Positions 24,389-34,508 of a stretch of 64,000 bases of DNA are shown in pieces; positions within the stretch are counted from its first letter, which is position 1, and each line of letters begins with the position of its first letter. Source of the DNA: Dichotomocladium elegans (Eukaryota; Mucoromycota; Mucoromycetes; Mucorales; Lichtheimiaceae); assembly GCA_025716815.1 (NCBI GenBank), contig JAIXMN010000002.1, forward strand, positions 1-64,000, written 5' to 3'. The notes beneath the pieces are model-generated. The model was not told the origin of the DNA, made no database searches, and saw only the letters and a program-made list of their open reading frames with translations. A program made the translations under genes and the position numbers.

Positions 24389-24696
24389 ATGGCCGACACG
24401 GACAAGATCAAGCAGCTTCGGAGCTACTTGAATCACAAGGCACGCATTGCTATTACCGATGGTCGAGTGTTCGTGGGTACCTTTGTCTGCACGGACAAGC
24501 AGAAGAACGTGATTCTGGCACACACAACGGAATATCGAGGAGGCAAGCGGGCTCTTGAAAAAAAAAGATCCCACGACGTGCTCATTCCTTTTTTTTTTCT
24601 CTTTTAGATGAACATCGGCAAGTGGGGCTCATCATGATCCCCGGACAGCACTTGCTCAAGATGGATATTGAAGATCTCGAAACAATGTATCTCTAG
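24389..24696 (+). CDS. NAA38: Lsm-fold NatC auxiliary subunit (NAA38/LSMD1-like)
   Basis: Small Lsm-fold protein related to the auxiliary subunit of the NatC N-terminal acetyltransferase, which acts on nascent chains at the ribosome. Two exons (24389-24542, 24608-24696) give 80 residues. The Sm1 part carries ITDGRVFVGTFVCTDKQKN and the Sm2 part GLIMIPGQHLLKMDIE. The DGR-x-FVG-x-F-x-CTD pattern is closer to NAA38/LSMD1 than to LSM8, the main alternative. The intron has a GC donor (AG-GCAAGC) and a TTTTAG acceptor; only this site keeps the frame. The stop lies 39 bp from the stop of the convergent gene on the other strand. Confidence 0.88.
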
Positions 24697-24735
24697 AGGC
24701 CGTCGACCTCTCCCATCGACCGACCCAGCCCCCAT

Positions 24736-25489
24736 TTATTCAAACGATCGAACCCTCTGTCCTAATAAATATTGCTCAACAGTCGAAACCACCAACGCAT
24801 GGTCGGCCTAATAATCTTTTTTAACCAAACCGATACACACACACACGCACACATACACGAAAGAAAACTCACATCCTGCGCAAGACCAGAAACAGTGATG
24901 GTACCAATAACACCGACATCCTTGATGATCAAGGGAAATGCGCCGCCGTGGATTGCGTACTCTTTCTCTTGGACCTAAAATTAGGAAAGGGGCGACCTCG
25001 CACCTTCTCATATCAGCAATGCACGGGCTTCTCTTCCTCGAAGAACACGCACGTGATACTTTTCTTCAAGGGTCTTGCCTTGACTGGCACAATAGCAACC
25101 CATGTAGAAACTCGAATGTCCAAACCGCATCACCGTCTTGCTATATATACATATTGTGCAAGCAGAGTGTGAATTAAGCCACACAGAGGAGAGAAAGAGA
25201 GTCTCCGTCAGTGCCTGTGAGGGTTTCTGAAGGTGGACAAATACTTTTTACGCGCGACCCATTCGCCATTGTCTGGACACGTGCCCTGCATAGCATAGCG
25301 AAACACTTGATGACCAGCAACCGTAATATCAACGACAATGGGTTTGTTGAACGGCTTCGCATGATCGATGATGGATAAGCCCAGCTGCAGGGCATCCTCA
25401 GACGAGAACGAGGTAAATTGAAGTCTGTTCTCCTGCTCGAGCAAGGTAGACAACAAGGCCTTGGCTTCTTTCTGATCCGCAGTAGCCAT
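24736..25489 (-). CDS. HbpS/DUF336 heme-degrading-domain-like protein (UPF0303)
   Basis: Small cytosolic protein of the UPF0303/DUF336 family; the yeast relative is Ybr137w, reported to bind the Get4-Get5 complex. Four exons (25489-25245, 25140-25053, 24974-24873, 24807-24736) join in phase to 168 residues, a normal family length. Typical segments are [64 protein letters not shown] and [12 protein letters not shown]. The start is the first ATG, directly upstream of the conserved region. The gene converges on the NAA38-like gene, with stops 39 bp apart, so their 3' UTRs must overlap. The biochemical role of the fungal proteins is not settled. Confidence 0.9.
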
Positions 25490-25659
25490 GTAGGAGAGAA
25501 ATAAAGAATGAAAGGAGCGAAAGAAGGGCAGAGTGTTTTTTTATTTTAGATCGTCCTGTTTTTTCCCGCCTTCCCAAAGAATAAAAGGGAGAACGGAGTA
25601 AGCGAACCATTACCCCCGATCAACGCCGGCTGGGTGCACGTTTTCCCCCGTTCAAAAGG

Positions 25660-27337
25660 TCACCGAGACGCTTTCCTTCCATGGCTCAACGCGCCCTTGG
25701 CTTCTCTCAAATGATACTGCAGACCGTTGATGTTCTTATATCGTTTTGCGCAATTGGCCATCGCGCATCGGTATGGCTTGTCGTACTTTTGAATGTCAGG
25801 ATGGCATTGCTTCATATGGTAGAACAAGCCGGTTGATTGCGGGAAACTGCTCAAGCATCCCGGTACATCGCAGCCGTACGGGTTAAGCGCCTGATGTGGC
25901 TCCTCGTCGTCCGGATTCTCACTACCCGCTTCGCCATGACTTTCCTCGCTCTTTAGATTCCCATGGCGGAGCGTAGATAATGGAGGTTGGACAGTGATGA
26001 TGGAGACAGTTGCTGGTTGCTGATCTATTGCTCTTGCAGGGGACGATGACGAGATAGGAGGAGAGGGGAGCGACGACGACGACGGATTGGTGCTTGATTT
26101 TTTGAGTTGAATCATGCGCTGAAGCTTCCGCCATCTGTTCCTGCAATGCAAACCGGGTCTACCCTCGAAATGCTGAGCAATCTTTTGCCACTGGGTGCCG
26201 TACTGATTGTATAACTCCATCAAGCGTGCGTCTTCTTCCGAGCTCCACTCTGAGCGGTCAATGGCGGGATCGAGAGACTCGCGCCAGCGCTTGGCGCATT
26301 GATCGTCCGTCCTGCCGACCAGCATGTCCGCGATCTTGCTCCATTGGTTAGGATATCGAACAACACCCTCCCGTAGCAGCCGGTCCTCTTCTTCGGTCCA
26401 TGCACCTTTGCGTAGCGACGGGTCCAGAGAGTGGAACCATCTCTTGCGGCACTTCTTGTTGGTACGTCCGGGCACGCACGCTGCGATCTTGGCCCATTTC
26501 TCAGTACGATCCCCGTACAGCTGGACCGCCAGCCGGAGTAAATTGTCCTCTTCGGGGGTCCAGGGCGCGCGTTCGCCGTAGGACGACTTGCGGTGCTGCT
26601 GCTGCTGCGGCGGCTGTTGCTTGGTAACCATGTGGGAGTCAGCGAAAATGAGAGGCGGTAATTGGGAATCTTGGTGCTCGTGTTGGTGCTGGTGATGATG
26701 CAGGTGCTGATGCTCGACCGGAGAAGAGGACGTGGCGAGAATGGCGCTGGTAGGGTGTTGGTGGTGGTAAACGGTAGTAAATAAATCATTTGATTCAGGA
26801 ACCATGATCTGCTATGTATCAGTAAGAGAACAAAACAATCTAAACGGGTGTACAATCTTTCTTACTGAAGAATATATGGAATGCTGGTGCTGGGTGTCAA
26901 ATGTTAATGAGGATGCTGTCACTGTTGCTGCTGATAAGGTGAAGGCGGCAGGAACTGTATCTGGGGTATGTAATGGTGGCGAATGTTTCACGGACTGCCA
27001 ATAAAAAGATAAACAGAGAGTCGGGTCGAATTAATGGCGGGAATGGGCTCAGGTGCGTTGTGTGTGGAAACAATGTGTGGTTAAGTATATAACGCGCTTT
27101 ACTTACTGTGAAAAGAGGATTCGACACGGGTATAAACGCAAATTCTCCCTGTATGGCTGCTGCTGCTGTTGTTGATGCCGTTGCCGCTGCGGAAGAAGAA
27201 AGAGGTGTATCGCTAACAGTGCCGTAATTACAATCGGTAGGAGACGATGAGACGGTGGGAAACAGATCCACCTGAGACCCGAAATCGAACGGTTGGGAGA
27301 ACTTTTTTTTGTACGAGATCAAGAACGACAGGCGCAA
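25660..27337 (-). CDS. Three-repeat Myb factor with C-terminal C2H2 zinc fingers
   Basis: Putative nuclear transcription factor. The main exon (26811-25660) encodes, from MVPES at 26805, 381 residues: a His/Gln-rich N-terminus, then three Myb/SANT repeats with their Trp residues (APWTPEEDNLL, GAWTEEEDRLL, SEWSSEEDARL), a Ser/Pro linker, and two zinc fingers. The first finger is regular (CX4CX12HX4H). The second (CAMANCAKRYKNINGLQYH) has a long second His spacing, as in Sfp1 and JAZF1. Two upstream exons (26994-26866, 27337-27107) are open and in phase, with normal splice sites and Ser/Ala/Thr-rich coding-like content. However, no ATG was found in the first, so the true 5' end is unresolved; translation could instead begin at 26805 with spliced 5' UTR exons. 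Confidence 0.85.
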
Positions 27338-28361
27338 TGGTTGTCAGCGACCCCGGCTTATCTTTGTTTAGTGCAAGACCAACCCACCATATTATATAAT
27401 ACTAGCAAACAAAAAAGCAGATAGTCGTGAAGAGATAAAGAAAGGAAAAAGGACCGGGAGCGCACCCAGAGATCGATACACGACACACAGGAAAAAAAAA
27501 AGGAAAGAGAGGGTTGGGGTGGGGGACAGAGAGAGATCACCCACATACACCACTGTTGAAAAAAAAAAAAAAACAGATGTGGAAAAAGAATCAAAGAGCG
27601 CGCAATTCTGGTTGGTAAATAGACCTCGGGTAACTACATTGATTGGACCAAGCGGAGGTTGGGTCTGAATCCGAAATGACACATGCCGAAGAAGCAACCC
27701 CGCATCCCTCCGGCAGCGGGGTGATGTGGGGGGGGGAGAAGGGAAGCGAGCTGTGTTATCTCTCGGACCCATTGGTCGGGTTTCTAATATAAACGCTCCG
27801 TAGCTGAGTAATTGGGACATGAGCTATTAGCTGGAACTCTTTGTCGCGTGGTCTTTCTAAACAAACAAATACCGAAGATAAAGATGGTTCACCAGTAAAG
27901 GCTAGTCTTGTATTGTTGCCTATCGCAGTGGCCCGTACTGCACTAGCTGAATAGAGATAGAGGAAGACGTCATTACACGAGTGTCAGAGTCACGGGATCC
28001 CAACGTCTAGTCTTTTATCGTTCTCCGTATGGGGTAAGCCTTTCCATATCATATGCATGTAATACTCCATTTCAAGCCATACCAGATCTATAGCGCCAAA
28101 CAGCAAATAACCTTCTATTTCCACCCAAGCTCCATGCATAAAACTGGGTATGACCTTCAACAGGTGGAGTCTGCTAGCATAGCAAAGGCATGTGCATTAT
28201 AGCCGTCAGTCACGGCGAAGCATTATCTGCCTAATGCGCGCATTATGGGATCAACGAGGATCACGTGTGCGCCTTCATCAACCTCCCCCCCACCCTATTT
28301 GCTTTCTTCGGAAGGATGAAAAGATTCGGTCATATGTGGGATCGTCGCCGTCTGAAATAAA
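27338..28361. other. Divergent intergenic region
   Basis: Lies between the minus-strand Myb gene and a plus-strand gene. Contains poly-A and CT/GA-rich runs near 27480-27575. It should hold the promoters of both genes and possibly a missing first exon of the Myb gene. Confidence 0.4.
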
Positions 28362-29291
28362 ATGGCACTCGATCGTTTTCTTCTATTCTTCTCTTTCTTC
28401 TCCCCGTTAACAAATGACGATTGCGCAATGACCTCCATTCATAGCACCAACAGTCCTCGAGACACTCAGGACGACTCCTCCGCTCCACAAGCCGAAAATA
28501 CCCCTATACCCTCCGCTATGCTTTTTCCGCTTGCCTATGTCCAAGCTCGGCTCTTTTGGGTTTACTCCGTTATATGGACACTCTACAGTCGCCTGTCTTC
28601 GGAGGATAGCTCGACACAGCCATCAAAATTGCAGCCGTCTTCTTCGGCACAACGTCCAGTCGAGCGTCCTTGCGCGGCCGTGGCGAAAATAAGCAGACGG
28701 TCACGTGGCCAGTCAGCGCCTCCTCCAACCCAAGCACCACTGGTAGACCCACCCCAAGAACAAAGGGCGCGAGGCAGCACGATCAGCACTGAGTCGCCCT
28801 CCACATCAACGCGGTCTGGTAGCCGCGCCATGATTCCTCTCCATAACACCGACCTTGCGCTCCTTCGCCCTCTGCCGCAGGATGAACGTAACGGCACGAC
28901 GTGCCCGCCCCAGTGGTGGCAGAAAACTCGCTTTTACATCGACGCGCGGAAGCATCATCATCAACGTAACCGCAGCTCATCCCCATCACTGCAAGTTCCG
29001 TTGTCATCCTCATCGTCGGTATCCATGTCCGGCCCGTCGATGCTGGCCTTGTCACGCTCCAGGGAGTCTGTTGTCGACGTACCGCCAGAAACACAGCAGC
29101 CTGCTACTCAGCTGCCTGATTCTGCGGTTCCTGCTCATCTTGATCCCCCAACCCCTGTCAAGCGGACTCCATCCAAGCGCAAACGGTTTTTGGATCTGCT
29201 GCACCACCACCACCATCATCATCCACAACAACAATCGTCCGGAAAACATCTTTTCTGGAAGAAAAAGACCGGGCCCGCACCCGCTCTCTGA
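28362..29291 (+). CDS. Unknown Ser/Pro-rich protein with one hydrophobic helix
   Basis: A single-exon frame of 309 codons; a second in-frame ATG at 28428 is a possible alternative start. No family recognised. The N-terminal part has one hydrophobic segment (AMLFPLAYVQARLFWVYSVI), possibly a membrane anchor. The rest is disordered, rich in Ser, Pro, Gln and Arg, with RRSRGQ, TPVKRTPSKRKRFLDLL, a run of eight His and a basic C-terminus. It is convergent with the amino-acid permease gene, with about 190 bp between stops. The length of the frame and its lack of repeats suggest a real gene, but the function is unknown. Confidence 0.6.
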   Translation: MALDRFLLFFSFFSPLTNDDCAMTSIHSTNSPRDTQDDSSAPQAENTPIPSAMLFPLAYVQARLFWVYSVIWTLYSRLSSEDSSTQPSKLQPSSSAQRPVERPCAAVAKISRRSRGQSAPPPTQAPLVDPPQEQRARGSTISTESPSTSTRSGSRAMIPLHNTDLALLRPLPQDERNGTTCPPQWWQKTRFYIDARKHHHQRNRSSSPSLQVPLSSSSSVSMSGPSMLALSRSRESVVDVPPETQQPATQLPDSAVPAHLDPPTPVKRTPSKRKRFLDLLHHHHHHHPQQQSSGKHLFWKKKTGPAPAL

Positions 29292-29478
29292 CGTAGCATT
29301 GAATACAGCATGCAAGCACGCCTTTCTCATAACCCAAGCGCATACAAACACACATGTTCTGTCCCACACAAACGTTGTACATAGCAGACACCTCTCCCCT
29401 CCATCGTCCTACTTTTCACCTCATACATAGGCAATCGATATCCCAATTCTTCATGCATGCATTTTCCTCCTTTCCTTC

Positions 29479-31856
29479 TCAAGATAATAAACCTGTCATC
29501 GTCTCTTCATCGCTCCCCGCACGCGGTCCAACATAATGTTTCCGTCCCCATCCAATCCAGAAGATAAGCGTTGTCAGAATGGCTCCCAGAAACGCCACCA
29601 CACTATAGTTGAAATTGCTGGCTAGATAGACGGCGGTAATGGTGAGTAAGCGCACTTAAAACGCCTGGACCCTAAGCAAGGTGAGACTGACATACCTTCC
29701 ACGGGCCACATGGTGGGTAAGGTAAAGATGCATACGGCCACTAGCGTCCAAGCGAATGCGATGATGGTCACCGGTTGTGAGAATTTCCCGAGAGAAAACC
29801 GGCCCCGGGTTTTTAAATAAGGCTGAACGGCGATGCGGCATCCGAGCACAATCGCTATATATATACACCTTTTTCGATGAGCAACTTGTGCATATATACA
29901 CACACACATTTTCTCTCTCTCTTTCTCTACCTCAACCACACATTTTCATTACCATAGGCCAAATGGGTAGTGATCGTCGTAGCACTGATCAGGATCTCAA
30001 ACACAAATTCGGAGAGCGGGAAGGGCAGAATGACGAGGACGCACGTCGCTGCAACGACAAACCACACCGCATTCGCGGGCAGATGGCGCTTATTGACCTG
30101 GCAAAGTGTGTCAGGCGCCGCCTCATCCCGCGAAAGACTGAATACCATGCGGGACGTTGATGTGACTGAGGCCGCTCCAGTGCAGAACTGGCATACAATG
30201 ACAAGCACGAGAAACCCAATGGTCCCGTGACGCCCGATCGCATCCTGCAAAACGCCCTTTTAGATTGCTCTCTTGCACTCGCGATCTATATATGTATATA
30301 CCCAAAAAAGTTGGGCCACAGGCATGCCAAAAGACGAATTCATAATGGAATACACGTCCTGGATCGATACCAGTAAGATCACCATGTACGCCAGACCGAT
30401 CGCCCAGCTTGCTACAATAGACATGGCAATTGCCCTTTTCGTTTTTGCTCAGTTTCTCTCCCCCCCGCGTTATCAGCTGCCCAGGAGATATGCCTTACAT
30501 TGGAGCAGACACGTCAGCATCCTGGGTCTCTTCATTGGCGTAGGCTGCACCTTCGGCCCCTTTTCAAAAGAATCCCCCCCGAATATCTTACCCACCGTCA
30601 GGGCCCTGTCGCTTAAACCTTTCCGCTGTTGCAACACCTTCCCCACCCAGCGCAATTACCAAACATGGAATATGCCGCTCCAATCATGCCCAGCATGAAC
30701 ACATAGACAGGGTTGGTGAATCCTGTCTGGTTCTCATAATCCGTTAGCACCCATTCGAGCGACTGCTTTCTTTTTGTGAAGACCGATAGCACGCCGATGA
30801 CAACCACCAGACCGCCGCATGACCATATCACGTTCCATCTGTTCAGTGCGCCCAAGCTCTTGAAGTGGTAGGCGTTTAGGATGCCGTGGATCACAGTCAC
30901 CGCCATAGCAATCCACATGACCTCCATGGTCGAAAGTCCGGTCCCGCCTGTCACGATTTCGACCAACGAGCCTAGCGATAACGCTTTATTGCATTTTGAG
31001 CAAAATGGGAAAAAACAAAACTATATCTTTTCCTCCACCTCCCTCTTCCCCTTACCGACAATCACGTTGTTGGCGCCGATGCTGATGATATTCGCTAGAG
31101 CGTAAGTCCATCCTGTTGCAAAAGCGCTATTAAAAATGAGGGAAATAAAAATAATAAACGCATTGGCTTGAGGCATATATCTCTTGTTTTATCAATTGTA
31201 CAAGAATACTCACATGAATGGAGCCTTGGGTGCATGACGTGGATGGGCATGAAGCAGCTCAAAAACCCAATAATAAATCCCGCCGCTCGTTGCATACTAT
31301 TAAGACGCTTGCTGTTAAGAGATCGAGACCGAGCGTTTTTCTTTTCATCTACCCATATATACCAGCGAGCAGATCTCTGCGAGAGACAAGGCGATACAGA
31401 TCATGAAGAAGGACACCAGGTTCCATGCAAGTATCATTGTCCTCGGCCCACCGCGCTGGAGCACTGTTTCCGTTCGTCAGGGACAAGTAATTCTCTTCCC
31501 CACACAAATACGTATACCTGTCTGAAACGTTGCGGATGTGTTGGATAGGATGCCGATGTTGGCAAATGAGAGACCTTGGGTGGGTGGGTGGGGACCTCGT
31601 AAGAGGTTAACCAGAAATAAGAGTGTCCATATAACCCTTACCAAATGTTGTAAAAAGGGACCATGTTCGTTGCAATTCCTTTATTATCTTCCCTGTTAAG
31701 TTCCCTTCCCACGGATGACTTTGCTCTTCTTTTTGTATTTACTTGTTTGTAGCCAAGTCGACTCAGCAACATCTGGCTTCCATCGATGCCATCTTTGGAT
31801 GGTGAGGATGCCGGCCGATCGGTGATGCAGCCATAGTCGCGGTGGGTAGCCATCAT
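29479..31856 (-). CDS. Amino-acid/GABA permease-like transporter (APC superfamily)
   Basis: Multi-pass transporter of the amino acid/choline permease group (yeast Uga4 and Hnm1, fungal GABA permeases). Twelve exons (31856-31743, 31678-31642, 31574-31518, 31463-31363, 31296-31214, 31126-31056, 30971-30660, 30544-30499, 30434-30302, 30244-29953, 29854-29696, 29654-29479) join in phase to 526 residues. Typical segments are LGYKQELQRTWSLFTTFGLS, AEICSLYATSGGIYYWVFEL, FAYANEETQDADVSAP (the conserved loop before a membrane helix), TSRMVFSLSRDEAAPDTLCQ and MWPVE near the C-terminus. The start is one of two adjacent ATGs (31856 or 31853). The substrate cannot be told from sequence. The last acceptor (TTTTAAG) was chosen because it keeps the frame. 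Confidence 0.9.
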
Positions 31857-32882
31857 TAACAAAGAAAGGATATGCAGAGAGAAAATGATGGGGGTGGGAA
31901 AGAAATGAATGTCTCTTTGTCTGTCTGTCAATTCTTTTTCGCCCATTTTTTTTATATTATCTTTTAGGCTGTGTGCAACGTACATAGGACGAAAAGCGCC
32001 AGCCGACCGGCCGGCCCGCTTGCTCGCTTACTTTTGCTAGCTGTTTGTACGTAGATGAAAACGAAAGAGGTTGCTTTTCGACCCTCTCTCGTCCGATAGC
32101 CCCAGCCCATATGCCGTTAAAGATGGATCAAAAAAGTTGATGTAGGGCGCAAAAAAACAAAAATGCTTATCAGCAAATGCCTATTGTTGTTGTAGTACAG
32201 GCCATCCCACTTTCGAAAATCATGCTGCTAGCAGCTCAGCCACGTAAAAAAGTTGTCGCACGACGTGTCGTCTGCCACGTTGCTTTCCTAAAACTTAATT
32301 ACGTATCGCTTCATGGCGGTCTTGTCTGTGCAAGTGATTCTCTCAGTAAACCTGGTTGGCACAAAAATACTTACATCGAACACTCTTCTCTCTCTTGCAG
32401 CAATGGATGAGCATGATTCAAGTTTGCTGCGATGCGCAAAGGGATGTAGTATCGCTCGTCCTTATCTGTCCGAAACGGGAGATGGGATTTTAAGTTACCG
32501 ATAAGCTCTTTGTGACGGCCATAAACATGGTTGCAACGCGCGCGCGCGTGTATCTGTGTGTGCCAAACTCCTCCTGTCCTCTCCTTCCATGGCGTTGTCC
32601 ACCTCAGGAAGGCTCGCAGTGTGTCGCATTAACTTGAAACAGGAGAGCCTGGCCCAGTGGATAAAGGCCTTTACATATGACACAGACAAGTTTGTTTGAG
32701 CCAAAATGAGAGATTTTTATATGATGAGACGTTTGCGCAAATAAAGCGGAAACGGTAAATATCGATGCATATGCGCGCCCTCAGTCTCCTGGATGTAAAT
32801 AAGACGAGGGAGGATCATTTGAAGTTCTAGAGAGGCAGAGAGACAGAAAGGATCCAAGTGGTTGTTGGATTCCTAGCACTCA
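31857..32882. other. Intergenic
   Basis: Promoter of the permease gene and 3' flank of the UPF0538 gene. A tRNA-like A-box sequence near 32650 was examined and rejected. No gene was seen. Confidence 0.4.
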
Positions 32883-33257
32883 CTACCATTTCATATCCGG
32901 GTTTTTCTTGAATGCCTCGTACTGTTCGCGGTTGAAGAACGACATCTCTGTTTCGTTTTCTGAAAGAAACAACTCAGCTTCCCTGATCTTCTTTTCCCAT
33001 GTTATGTTTTTTATGTTTTACCAATGCCCAGCCATGCCAATGTGGCTGAATCGTCCTGGAAAATTAAGGATGCATCGTCTTCCATGTTGATGATCAAGTT
33101 TTGGGTCTAAGCTCGAATTAGGCAAATGTGGCCATTACCCCGTTGTTGCTGTCACCTTTATACCTTGTGTCCGTGCGCAACCGTATACAGCTTGAGCGTG
33201 TCTTTTTGTTTTGAAATTGGGAAAACAAAGTTCAATGCTTTGCTCTTTTCGTGCTGG

Positions 33258-33293
<36 letters not shown>

Positions 33294-33626
33294 GCATTAG
33301 CGGATATCGCTTACCAAAATCAACGTTATGATACGGCTTCCAACCTGGCGTGGTCTTGATCTCTATTAAATTACACACACAAACACGTAGACGTCAGTCA
33401 CTGATACATCAAAGAAGAGGCCATTTATTATATGGGGGAGGGATTATATCTTTCATATTTTACTTTCGCGAACGAGCGACTTGAGCTCCCCAACAGTGGT
33501 CGTGTCGAGATTCAGGTGCTGAAGGACTAAATTCTTGCATGTACGATATTCGAAGGATTTGATGCAACGTACAGTAATCGTCGCATCTGTAGTGGGTCGA
33601 ACATGGCTTGTCAAAGTATCTTCCAT
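32883..33626 (-). CDS. UPF0538 (C2orf76-like) protein
   Basis: Conserved eukaryotic protein of unknown function with a ubiquitin-like or Ras-binding-like layout. Five exons (33626-33464, 33362-33315, 33201-33164, 33106-33022, 32959-32883) join in phase to 136 residues, close to the human C2orf76 length. Typical pieces are TITVRCIKSFEYRTCKNLVL, PGWKPYHNVDFDTLKLYTVA, NLIINMEDD and NETEMSFFNREQYEAFKKNP. The second intron contains a pure CT microsatellite. The start is the only in-frame ATG before the conserved region. Confidence 0.85.
33260..33292. repeat. (CT)n microsatellite in an intron
   Basis: About sixteen CT dinucleotides in a row, inside intron 2 of the UPF0538 gene, where they read as GA on the coding strand. 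Confidence 0.95.
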
Positions 33627-34032
33627 TTTTCAATCGGGATTAAAGAAAAGAAAAGAAGAGAGAAGAAAAAATAAAAAATAAAATATCGCGTGCTCTGGTC
33701 TTGACTCCAAAAAAAAGGGTCCGTGTAATGATCGCTCCGTCTGTAGCTTTCTTACCCGGGCGACTGCAAAATTATCTTCTTTTTCAGGTCGAAAAGAAAA
33801 ACGTGGTGCGTGGATAATAAAGGCATGTCGGATGGATGAAGACAGTGGTTATTATCATAAGCTGTCGTATTAACAAACGTTCGCTCGTTCCTTGCTTCGC
33901 TGGTGGCTGCATGATGCGGACGTTGCTTGGTGTTTTTGCTCTTCTCTTTGATGCCGTTACCATTGCACAAGTCCTCCTCCCTTCCTTGGACATTAGACTC
34001 ATCAAGGATAACCATTTGTTTTAGAGTCAACG

Positions 34033-34508
34033 TCATTTCCCATTAGCGTATCCTCTTAAGATGCTCTTGTATCTTTGCATCCGCTCTTCCTGTCTACAGA
34101 CTGAATGAGAACCCACCAAGGTTCTACGTTTTTCTAAAGACAAGTCAGGTCATTATCATACAGCAGTACCCAACACTGTTTTGAAAGCATATAGATTTGT
34201 AGCCGATTTCAAAGCAGCTGATGCGCCCAGGGCCTCCTCAAAATCAGCTTGGAAAACATGCGTATCCCTTTTGCTTGGGCTTTTGCAAAGATACACTGCT
34301 ACGCAGATTGAAGAGAGTCATCTCTTCATGGTCCGTAGGCTCAATGCAGCCAACGCCAACAAAGTTGACCTTGCCTATCATTGTCAAGAAAAATCGCTTG
34401 TTTCAAAATGTTGTTGTATGTGTACAGAAGGAAAAGGATCGGCGAGTCTGGAGAAGTTGACGCGTTTTTATAGAGGTTTGTCATCTTGCGCAAAGAATTG
34501 CTCATCAT
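34033..34508 (-). CDS. Putative small protein abutting the ataxin-2 stop codon
   Basis: Three candidate exons (34508-34370, 34298-34170, 34133-34033) join in phase to 122 residues. The protein reads MMSNSLRKMTNLYKN, then TYNNILKQAIFLDNDRQ, ADFEEALGASAALKSATNLY, KTVLEKRRTLVGSH and a C-terminus RYKSILRGYANGK. I recognise no family. For: consistent phase across two introns, a helical, charged and non-repetitive sequence, and good acceptors (GCGTAG, CTTTAG). Against: weak donors, one 36-bp intron, and an ATG that overlaps the ataxin-2 stop codon (ATGATGA), which is odd for two separate nuclear genes. It could be an alternative 3' end of the ataxin-2 transcript. Confidence 0.4.

Noticed and set aside
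30273..30698. 141-codon plus-strand frame
   Set aside because: Antisense of conserved permease exons on the minus strand.
32641..32705. tRNA-like sequence with an A-box (TGGCCCAGTGG) and a weak B-box
   Set aside because: No cloverleaf could be folded by hand: the anticodon and T arms do not pair. It may be a SINE remnant but support is too thin.
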